Below are positions 55,421 to 64,000 of a stretch of DNA of 64,000 nt, in pieces (position 1 is the stretch's first letter; each line of letters starts with the position of its first letter). Both the position numbers and the translations under genes were made by a program. The notes under the pieces were generated by a model that ran no database searches, was not told the DNA's origin, and saw only the letters and a program-made list of their open reading frames with translations. The stretch is from Sorghum bicolor (lineage: Eukaryota > Streptophyta > Magnoliopsida > Poales > Poaceae): positions 6,843,894 to 6,907,893 of the forward strand of contig NC_012873.2 in the NCBI RefSeq assembly GCF_000003195.3, in the 5' to 3' direction.

Positions 55421-58400
55421 CTAATCGTATAGGCCTTCCTGCTCCCAGCTGACCACGAGGAAATCCACCATTTCCTGACAGCAGACAACCCAGGGACGTC
55501 AATAGCATTGTCTAAACAGGACGCATATATCAAATGGAAGATCTGATGGCATGTAGCTTTTCAAGACAACTTACACCAAGAGGGATCGGTTGTGGAAATG
55601 GTTTCGAGCTTCCCAGAAGGCTCTCATATGTAGCATTACCACTGCAGTCACCAGGCAGATATTAGTTCAGAAGCTACCATAATTTTAAAGTATTAAACAA
55701 GATTTCGCACTGCTGGTGCGCCACTATCAAGGAGATTACTATAAATAGCATATCATCGATAACCACAATATATCACAACCTTGAGGCATTTCAAATGACA
55801 ATTCAAAGAGTGGCAGAAACCACAACTGGTTCATTTTCAAGCATGAAGAGAAGAAGATATTTCACATAACTAAAACTACAACACCAAGGAAATATTTTGG
55901 TCACTGCAAAGATGTAGAAAATTTAAGACCATTGATGTTCCATAAGAAAAAAGAAACTTGGAGAACTAACCTTATTTTTGGTTCTTGACTTTGTTGACCC
56001 TGAGAATTACGCCTTCGTTTTCCAATCCAATGCTGTCTAGTCTGGTGCCATAGTAGAAGACCTATGTTTGTACAAATACGGGGACAGAATATCAGGGAAT
56101 GGACCACCGGTGGTTTTCTTGCTTTATAATATATAAAATGATGCAATGAACCACCAGTGGTTCTCCCTCAGCGCCTACCCTTTAGGGTTGGGATTCAGGA
56201 GTCATAAGAGCAAACAACTTACATTTGGCCATGTGGCCACTGTTAGGGTTCAGTTGGCCTATTGCCAAATAAAAACTTACTTGAGAAACTCTTTGTCACA
56301 ATATATTATTTCCTTCTATGGAGACCAAAAAGAGTTTAGATGGCTTATTGCTAGATTATAGGCTGCATAGCTAACATGTAACACTAATTAGTTACCAATT
56401 ATAGGAGCATAGCTGAGTTCTAAAAACTGCTGCTGCATACAGTCATGCTAGGTAATAATTTGCATAGCGTCTTGTAAAATTGCCATTTTGCTGAATTTTC
56501 TGGAGCACAAACACACCATACTGAAATGCAGTTTAAATAAGCATGAATGGAACTCCAACAAACAAATATTGGTTTCAAACTCATGGGAGTACAGAACAGA
56601 CAATGAAACATTGTAAATTAGTGCACCATAAATTGACATAAGCACCATCTGTTCTGGAGAAGTAGATATGGAAACTAGTTTACCTTGATTTACAAAATCA
56701 TTTGGGGAGCTGCTACTTCCAGAAGCATGCTGATCATTAGGTTGTGCTGCTGTGCTGATTGAAGACATACTATGTCGGGATTGCAAGGCACTGTTCTCCA
56801 TTTCGTGCGGGCTTGAACTCCAAAAGTCGTCAGATAAATTGTGCCTTTTTACTGAACGCCCTTGAATTCTTAAACCTTTTGCAGGCTCATCAACAGCTAT
56901 TATCGGAGTAGGCTGGGCACAACCAAAACAACCTCTGCTCTGTTGCAAGCCAGGATTGACCAAGAAATGATTAGCACTACAAGGTACTTGACGAGTAACA
57001 ACACAAATAAAAAAAATGGTTTCATTGGAAACAAATAGTTAGATAATTCCAAATGGTGGAACGGTACATGTTCAGAACCAGCTACTAGACCCAGCTTTAA
57101 CTCATCAGTCTGAAATTATTAGGACAATCAACAAGTAAATAGTACAGACATGCACTTAGTCAAAGCCGCACTCCAAAGCTCAACAGCCTGGTGCTGGACC
57201 TCCACGACACACGAGTGATCCACCAGGCGGTTCATTTTCCGCATGGCTGACGCCCAAGGAACTCACAATCAATGGAACTCACTAACTGCTTCACGATTAA
57301 CATGTGGGATATTCCCTTGGCAGTTGGCACCACCACCCGGCCAGCGAGTTCGGCAGGCTCATGAATCTCTCCCTTTCCTGGTGCCATGATGATCTTGATG
57401 CCCTGCTCCAACTTTGTCCGGGATTGCGTATTCTACTTGAAATGGCAAGTTGTCAAGCATGACTTCATATTCTGTTGCTTGATGGGCTCGTTGTGAAAGA
57501 AACTTCTGGAGGATATTATTATTGTAGTGCTGGTGCTTAAAAGTTGAAGTTGATACTTAGATTGGATGTCAAGCTCAGAGCAATACCAGTGGTTTTTAAT
57601 ATACGAGGACATCCATGCTACTTTTCTCAGCTATGCCACCATTTCGAGACTATAAGGGGAAGCAGGGGATCTAGATCAGAATGGCACTGGTAAAGTGAGA
57701 GCTTCATGAGAGTGGAAACTACCCGGACTAATACAGTGCCAAGGGCATGTCCTATGTGTAAACTGTGAGGGAGGCACTGCAGTTCAGGTAGTTTAGGCAT
57801 GGATGGTTGATAGAGCCATTTCACTTCTCTAGTTCTCCAATCTGGACCCTGAGTGATGGTGAGTTTCTTGGGCGTGAGCCATGTGGCTGCACAAAGAAGC
57901 AAGGAGCTGCCTTTGCCGATCACTTGTGCTTCATGTGTGTGGAGGTCTGGAGGAGGTCCAGCTTGGCAATGGCGGAGCTTAGTGAGGGCCATAGTGGGCC
58001 AAGAATGTCTTAGCTTCACTACTTTAATTAGTGCTAACGAAATACTAATCTACCCCCTCTTCTCATATTTCATATTATATTGGCCCCTCTTCTTTTATTG
58101 GCCAAGCTCCACCACTGCAGCCTGGGGCTGGTGTGCTGTGTGGAAGTAGCCTCCACCGAGCATGTGTAGACACATATTACCCTGGTAACAAATAAATGAT
58201 ACACTAGAATATTAATAGAGGGGAGGAAACATCAATACATGTGTTTTTCTTTTCTATCGGTTACTTGTGGAGGACATTGATTGCAAGCATCAGGGCAATC
58301 ACGAAGTGTAGGGCGACAACCAGCATTGCTGGAAGATCACCAAATACGCTGATCAGAGATAATGGCTAGTGTAGAAGCAACCAGAATAACATCGCAAATC

Positions 58401-58719
58401 AATCAACCATTTCATACAGCTAACTGTAATAAGGCCATTCTATTTTTTTCCTTTATATGAGTTGGGTTGTTAGAGCTAACAGCTAACTGGGTTTTTGAGA
58501 CTAACAATCATTTTGGAACCTGCTAAGTGCTAGTAAGTGTTAAGTGCTAGCTATCCATTTAAACATATATTGAGATTACTCGATTTCATCAAGGGATACA
58601 ACACAGGGCCAATCGCGTCGATACAGGTAAACCCAATCCACGGCCAATCACATCGCAGCAGCAGCAGCAGCAGGAAGCAGACAAGCCCAGCAATCAACTG
58701 ACCGCGCGTAGTAGAGGGC

Positions 58720-58783
<64 letters not shown>

Positions 58784-58849
58784 GGCTTACCCAACGCAGG
58801 CGACGAAGCGGCGCACCCAGGAGGAGAGCGACCCGCAGCTCAGCAGCAT
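55421..58849 (-). CDS. DUF4050-like plant protein (gag1At-like), function unknown
   Basis: Five exons with GT-AG borders and matching phases: 58849-58791, 56934-56684, 56061-55971, 55641-55575 and 55474-55421, giving 173 aa. The start reads MLLSCGSLSSWVRRFVACV. Exon 2 reads GCFGCAQPTPIIAVDEPAKG and DDFWSSSPHEMENSALQSR, followed by a Ser/Gln-rich linker. Then come FVNQGLLLWHQTRQHWIGKR, YESLLGSSKPFPQPIPLGEM and the C-terminus VSWEQEGLYD. This layout matches a conserved small plant family that I associate with DUF4050; no biochemical role is known to me. A Gly replaces the Trp I would expect before NATYESLL. The first intron is 1856 bp and holds a small hAT element and unassigned sequence. Confidence 0.8.
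57120..57960. other. Unassigned sequence within intron 1
   Basis: It is less AT-rich than the surroundings, with short frames on both strands (for example a 130-aa frame on the minus strand at 57627-58019) that I do not recognise. It may be an inserted gene or transposon fragment. Confidence 0.25.
57967..58117. mobile_element. Small hAT MITE in intron 1 of the DUF4050-like gene
   Basis: The left end caatggcggagcttag and the reverse complement of the right end cagtggtggagcttgg pair. 8-bp flanks cagcttgg (57959-57966) and cagcctgg (58118-58125) differ at one base. About 151 bp, non-coding. Confidence 0.7.
58722..58781. repeat. (GA)n microsatellite beside a splice donor
   Basis: About 30 GA units lie within the first 70 nt of intron 1 of the DUF4050-like gene. 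On the transcript this is a long (CU)n tract starting roughly 9 nt after the donor gtaagcc. Confidence 0.95.
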
Positions 58850-59090
58850 AGCATCCGGTTCCCGCGCGCCGGCAGCCGGCGGCTAGGCTACGAAAGTCGA
58901 GCCCGCGCCCGCGATCCCCGGAACCCTAGCCTTGGCCGGCACCGCCCGGCCAGTGATTCACCTGCCGTCGCCGGAAAGGAAGAGAAGACAAAAAAAAGAC
59001 AAAATAAATCCCTCGCTCTCGCTTCCTGCTGCTCGATGAAGATTTATTCCGTTTCCCTCCTCTCTCCCCTCGCCTCGATTAGAGGATGAC
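58850..59090 (-). promoter_or_regulatory. 5' leader/promoter of the DUF4050-like gene
   Basis: GC-rich sequence upstream of the ATG, with gaagagaagacaaaaaaaag and a pyrimidine-rich leader on the minus strand. No definite TATA box. The transcription start is likely within about 200 bp. Confidence 0.35.
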
Positions 59091-59780
59091 GCGGCGTGCT
59101 GCGATAATGGCGGCCTCCCTCCTTATCTGCAGCAGCAGCTCACTTCGCTTTCGGGAGGGGGGGCGAAGGGGAGGGGGAATCATTGCGGCCGCCCGGCTGG
59201 ATGGGGCCCGCTGGGCGCCGTACGTGGGGGCGATCAGAGGCGTCCGAGGCCAGATCAACGGCTGGATGGGTGCTGCAAAAAGGACGGGCGGGTCCAAGGG
59301 AGTCGTTTCAGCATTAGCCTGCCCGAGGTTAACGGACCGAGATTACGTTTACGTGTGGCGCTAATCGCGACGGGGAATCTTTTTTAGGGCGAAATCCTGG
59401 CGTGCAAGTCGCGTCAGGCAGCCGTGGTTTGGGTGGGGGCTAGAAAAAATCCGTTACGTGCTCCCAATCGCAAGGATATGCAGAGGCCTAATTTTGGGCG
59501 TGGATGCCCCCTACACAAACCGCAAACCTTACAATTATTGGACCTGCTCAGCTGCACTTTTTGTCGTAGACCTGTGGCTATTGATTTCATTATTATTTCT
59601 GAGAGAAATTTGTACCATTATTATTATAAGTGGGTATGGTATCACTTTCTTAATCGCACGGAAATAGGTTTAATATGAACACGTTATTGACGGTGTATTA
59701 GAGTTGGGAGGGAGGAGGAGGAGAAATCACATCTTTTATAAGGATTTTCATTGCATTAGAATCAGCTTACGTGAATAAAG
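59091..59780. other. Intergenic, GC-rich then AT-rich
   Basis: Short Arg/Gly-rich frames at 59086-59364 are likely fortuitous. No transposon ends, RNA genes or conserved frames were recognised. Confidence 0.25.
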
Positions 59781-59785
59781 TCTAA

Positions 59786-60040
59786 GGCTATCTCCAACAA
59801 TATGAACGAGAACCGTCGGATAGTTTGGGTTACGCATAGTAAAAGGGTCATATACCCAAAACTTGTGTTTTCCAACAACCAAACACAAAAAAGACCCCGC
59901 GAACATGGAAGCATTTTTCTCTTCTCTCCATCTCCCACGAAATATTTGTGCGCAAGCGATGAGAACCACATATTTTTTGGTTCCACTTGGCCTCGCACCC
60001 AAATGGGTTCTTGGTTTTGGCTAGGCTATTGGAGACAGTC
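59786..60040. mobile_element. PIF/Harbinger MITE with TAA TSD
   Basis: The left end ggctatctccaacaatatga and the reverse complement of the right end gactgtctccaatagcctag are TIRs; TAA flanks both (59783-59785 and 60041-60043). The interior has cccaaaac / gttttgg pairs as in its relative at 34442-34719. Confidence 0.75.
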
Positions 60041-60252
60041 TAAGAGCAGCTTCATTATGTATTTTAAGATGGTAGAAGTAGGAAAAGAAAAAATAAATGA
60101 GGTGCAAAATATTGGAGAGAAGATGCTAGTTTAGCACCATTTTGCATCAGTTTTCTTTTATTTCTTTATCATCCCACCTTCTGCGTTCTCTCGCCACTTA
60201 GACATTGATTTCGAGTCTCACTATAATTTATAAGAATAGAGATTTTAATTAA

Positions 60253-60492
60253 GGCCTTGTTTAGTTGAGGAGGTGAAAAGTTTTTAGATATTGTAGCACT
60301 TTCGTTTTTATTTGATAATTATTGTCTAACCATGGACTATCTAGGCTCAAAAGATTCATCTCACAAATTACAAGAAAACTGTGCAATTAGTTATTTTTAT
60401 CTATATTTAATGTTTCATACATGTGTCGTAAGATTTGATGTGACAAAAATTATTGAAAAGTTTTTTGGTTTTGGGATGAACTAAACAAGGCT
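60253..60492. mobile_element. Tourist-like MITE
   Basis: It starts ggccttgtttagttgagg and ends gatgaactaaacaaggct, with the family interior (gtagcactttcgtttttatt, caaaagattcatctcac). A TAA precedes it; the right flank is altered. Confidence 0.65.
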
Positions 60493-60866
60493 CGAAAATA
60501 TACCTTCCAACATTCTCTTTAATTGGATCTATAAACATAGACATCCTCTATTCCGATTTTCTCGCTAGTTGAAGATGACGAACGAGGATGGTTCTCTGGT
60601 ACACACAAGCTATACAAAAGTTATTGAAAAGTACAAAGATATAGAAAGCGATATTTACTCAAATAACTCCCCTCAAATAATAATTTAAAAAGTAAATTTT
60701 AGAAAGACTGCCGGAGATGTCTGTATCAATTATAGGTTATATTTACCTTCTATGTCAACTTTTATTTACCAAAAAATTAAACGAAAATAGAACTTATAAG
60801 TTATATTTACCTTCTATGTCAACTTTTTTATTTTTTTAAGGATAAGAAAAGTTACCAATTATATTT

Positions 60867-61249
60867 GGGAACATATCTAGTGCAAACCACAATCTCCGTG
60901 AAAACCTGTGCAAACCATAGCAAAAAAGTTGTCTAAATTCATCAAAAAAAATCACACATGTAGATGATTTGATGATACACAACATTGTAAAATATCTTGT
61001 CCAAACTCAACTTTGTTTGTGAGATATAAAAATAACAAATTTCAAGCCAGAAAGGTGTCCACAGGATTTGCTAGAAATTTGTTATTTTTATATCTCACAA
61101 ACAAATTCGAGTTTGGATAAGATATTTTACAAGGTTGTGTATCATCATATCATCTACATGTGTGATTTTTTTGGTGAATTTAGATAACTTTTTTGTCATG
61201 GTTTGCACAGGTTTTCACGGAGGTTGTGGTTTGCACTAGATATATTCCC
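60867..61249. mobile_element. Foldback MITE with exact 9-bp TSD (Mutator type)
   Basis: The two halves are near-perfect inverted copies: gggaacatatctagtgcaaa...gatataaaaataacaaattt against aaatttgttatttttatatc...ctagatatattccc, with arms of about 175 bp and a ~30-bp loop. The exact 9-bp duplication attatattt is at 60858-60866 and 61250-61258. A 9-bp TSD and long TIRs point to the Mutator superfamily. Confidence 0.9.
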
Positions 61250-61502
61250 ATTATATTTACCCTACCCATCCTACCGGCTCTTAATTTTATTTCTTCAAAG
61301 GAAAATAAAGCTTATAAATTAAACTTGTCCTATATCTTAGATGTCTAGTTTTTTTTGTTGCTGTTTCTCTTGTGAATTGTCCTTGTAGCTACTAGTTGTT
61401 TGGGTAAGATTGTTGTCAAAATTTCTAAAAGAATTCAGGCTCTTGAAATATAAGAACTCCCTTTAAATTATATTTACCCTTTCTACCGACTCTTTTTATT
61501 AG

Positions 61503-61645
61503 TTTTAGGCCTGTTCGTTTCACTGGGAATGAAGCCCAGCAAGAATTTTGGACGGAATCATTACTTTAATTTATATAAGCTCTACTGGCTGGATTGATTC
61601 TTAGCGTAAAAAATGATTTAATCGAACGAGACCAGATTAATAAAA
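61503..61645. mobile_element. MITE with cctgttcgttt / aacgagacc ends
   Basis: ggcctgttcgtttcactggg at the left and aatcgaacgagacc at the right are short imperfect inverted ends. About 140 bp, AT-rich interior. Weakly supported. Confidence 0.4.
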
Positions 61646-63092
61646 CTTATATTATGCATAGGGAGGAGGACACATGGTCAGTGCTTCCTTCTCTTCTGTT
61701 CTTCTTGTTGACTTGTAAACTTTTAGTTCCTGCTTTGTTTAAAATAAAATCCTTGTAGAGGCGTTTCGGCCTTTCCAGTCCTTTCAAAAAAAAAAAAAAT
61801 GGTCAGTGCTTCCGTCATATCTCCCAGATTGTTTGCCTGGCTAGTGCTCTTGTTCCTGCTTTGGCCATCGCTGTTTCGTGAACACCTGGAACGTTCAACC
61901 ATTGTTGTAAGTTGTCCTCACAGCTCCATACCAAGGGACATAAGCTTCTCCTACTGTAGTTATGAAATTGACCTATATAGCCAAAGTGACTCATGTGTGA
62001 TTGTGTGGTTGTTCCAAACTAGTACCTCCAGTTAATCCTTTTACTTGGATGAAAGTGTAAGAATCTGCAATTGGGTTGTGCTTTGCTCATTTAGATTCGC
62101 ATTTTAGGTGGTGATTATGGGTTTTTTGTTTGTGCTTTAATTTGGTCATTCAGATTTATAATTTAGGTGCTGATTGTGGGTATTTTATTGTTTGGGGGAT
62201 CCAATCACCGACGACTATAGAAAGGGGTTTGGGGGTGTCAACTTTGACATGGCGTGGTGGTAGGACGGGATGATGGTGCGGTGGAAGACGGCGGGAGCAT
62301 CGCGGCGTGAGTAGTCTCCAGTGGGCTATGAATAGGGGAGGACGAGGTCCAGGGATGATAATGGGAGATGGGCGGCACGCTCGCAGAATCACTTATGTTT
62401 CTATTTAGATTTCTATTTAATTATATTTCTATACTATACTTATTTGATGTTGTAAATTTTTATAATTTTTTTTTATAATTTTGGTTAAACTTGAGATTTT
62501 TTTTATTCTCCAAGATTCTTGAAATATTTTATAATTGGAAATAAAGAGAGTACGAACTTATCGAATGTTTATTATTGTGATTGATGGTAAGATGTAGATG
62601 GCACTCAATTGGAATACTAACCAGATGATCGCACATTTTTGTTTTAGGTCCAAATATTATAGATCAAAATGTGGTAAGAGTTTGCTCCTGGGCCTTACAG
62701 ACTTCCAGTCGTCTCCGTCTCCAAAGGGAGGAAAAGGGCTTCTCGCTCGCGACCCAGGAGAGGTGGGGCCCAGATCAACAACGCCCAGCCTTCTGAAAAA
62801 AAAAAACTCCCAGCCAAGGCCCAGGAGCCGTCGAGGGTACCGTGCCGCAGATTGCCTGTGTTGTGTGTGGTGAAATTGGGCTCGAAGATGGACTCGCCTA
62901 AACACCTTCTATTAACTTTTTTTGTTTTTCCAATAATCATCGCCCAATTTACTTTTACCGGGGCAAATCAATGTACTCTAAAGTAAAAAGGAGTTTTTTT
63001 TTTGCGAGGATACAACTCCATGAACTCCCATTCTGCCTTGATCCCTCCCTGGCGCGACGCTTTTACAGCATGGCTTGGCTGGTCTTTTCCAA
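61646..63092. other. Intergenic; no convincing gene
   Basis: A 78-codon frame at 61799-62035 has a hydrophobic start (LFAWLVLLFLLWP) but no recognisable family and no upstream regulatory sequence. 62400-62552 looks Stowaway-like at its right end. 62695-62905 is a mixed-composition stretch with short frames on both strands. Confidence 0.25.
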
Positions 63093-63758
63093 AAGAGTAA
63101 AATTTACCAGTAGTCTCTAAAGTTGTCTAGATGTATCATGTAGCTTGGAACTGACAAACACGACACGTATTAGAGACAAAGCTCCACCTTAGAAAGATTC
63201 TATCTTTTTCTAAATTAAGATGATTTTTATATGAAAATTGTAGATCATACAACTTTCTAATTTTGAGTTTTTTCATTAAAGATTATTATAAAATGCTAAA
63301 AAATAATGTAAAGTTGTAGCAGCATATTAATAACACACTAAGGCTGGTCGTCTTAGTAATATATTTATTTTATGGTAGCAGATAAAGATACTTTATATAT
63401 AAAGTTGTAGATTTCGAGAGATGTATAAATTCCTAGTTTTGAGTTTTGTCATTTGAGATGATGCTAAAAAAAATACAAATTTTGAGTTCTCACGCTTTAT
63501 TATATTATTAACATAAAGTGAAACATTCACTACCGAAAAGTTAGAATTCCCTCAGTGTTTTTAAGTAAGTAATAAATCACTAACACTAGTTATAACATAT
63601 AAAACCCTCGCTAGGAGACATTCGGTAGAGAAAATTTATACTAAATTTTAAATGATAAAATACTAAAAGAATCTCACGTTACTACGAAAAGTAGAAAATT
63701 CTAGTTGTGATTACAAACGTTTAGGTTCCAGCGTTTTGAGGCGCGGCCGCACCACTTA
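63093..63758. mobile_element. Left-end-like fragment of the long-TIR family, then AT-rich DNA
   Basis: aaagagtaaaatttaccagt followed by gtctctaaagttgtct resembles the terminus of 29884-30675 (agagtaaagtccaccatcga ... ccttaaacttg). The right terminus is not seen. The rest is AT-rich with degenerate repeats of a gttgtagatttcgagag type. Confidence 0.35.
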
Positions 63759-63895
63759 GGCCTTGTTTGGATGTTGTCATATTCACTTCAATCCATGTGT
63801 GTTGGTGTGAATTGGGTGAAATTTAGTTCAAATTCTACTCCAATTCATCTCAACACATGTGAAATAATATGACTCCGACTACATCAAACAAGGCC
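63759..63895. mobile_element. Short Tourist-like MITE (ggccttgtttggatg type)
   Basis: The left end ggccttgtttggatgttg and the reverse complement of the right end ggccttgtttgatgtagt pair. It is preceded by TTA and followed by TTG, a one-base variant of a TTA duplication. 137 bp. Confidence 0.75.
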
Positions 63896-64000
63896 TTGAG
63901 CTGCCAACGATACTCATCCACCACAGCACAATATTCAGCAACGCTCCCAGCTGCATGTTGACACAAGGAAGAAGGAACATAAGTCATGTGTAGTTGTGTA

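Noticed and set aside
61799..62035. 78-aa frame with a hydrophobic N-terminus as a possible secreted peptide gene
   Set aside because: There is no cleavage-site context, conserved motif or promoter evidence, and the surrounding DNA is MITE-rich.

Overview
The window is plant nuclear DNA, most probably from a panicoid grass such as sorghum (inference). The grounds are short GC-rich genes with GT-AG introns in AT-rich, transposon-dense DNA, many Tourist-type MITEs with ggccttgtttagtt ends, CACTA elements with gccgagtg or gccgatgg subterminal repeats, and long solo-LTR-like blocks. No rRNA, tRNA gene, CRISPR array or bacterial operon is visible. The tRNA-like boxes present belong to SINEs.

Layout, left to right. 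1-4.4 kb: MITEs, a tandemly duplicated non-coding block with a small hAT element in one copy only, a Tourist/Harbinger element with a GC-rich core, and the 3' end of another hAT element. 4.5-7.7 kb (+): a seven-exon TPX2/WVD2-like microtubule-protein gene whose 5' end abuts that hAT terminus and whose introns carry two SINEs. 8.9-10.1 kb: a hAT MITE, a Stowaway remnant and a hairpin. 10.1-13.3 kb (-): an intact EIN3-binding F-box (EBF) gene of ethylene signalling. 13.6-19.3 kb: MITEs and a GC-rich island with no convincing gene. 19.3-22.9 kb: a probable gypsy solo LTR. 23.0-30.7 kb: an (AT)n tract, a cluster of Tourist MITEs, a 4.7-kb Mutator-like element with long terminal inverted repeats that contains transposase remnants and a nested solo LTR, and a second long-TIR element. 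30.9-45 kb: a segmental duplication of a ZRP4-type O-methyltransferase. Copy A is a pseudogene (31.2-33.0 kb), copy A' is exon 2 only (33.6-33.9 kb), and copy B is intact (42.6-44.2 kb). Between them lie a degenerate repeat array, an LTR remnant, a LINE-like DUF4283/zinc-knuckle reading frame broken by a CACTA element and a MITE, an LTR-PBS fragment and a hAT element. 46.2-48.6 kb: a CACTA element. 48.7-49.5 kb: a hAT element with a nested MITE. 51.0-52.3 kb: a recent 678-bp tandem duplication. 52.8-53.6 kb: a retroposed unit. 54.0-54.8 kb (-): an organellar small heat shock protein. 55.4-58.9 kb (-): a five-exon DUF4050-like gene. 59.8-64 kb: MITEs, including a 383-bp foldback element with a 9-bp target duplication.

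The five host genes (TPX2-like, EBF, OMT, sHSP, DUF4050-like) belong to unrelated processes and do not form a functional cluster. The only gene-family relationship is the OMT duplication. The main interest is structural: many transposon insertions can be defined to the base by their target-site duplications, and several are confirmed by an empty site in a paralogous copy inside the same window.
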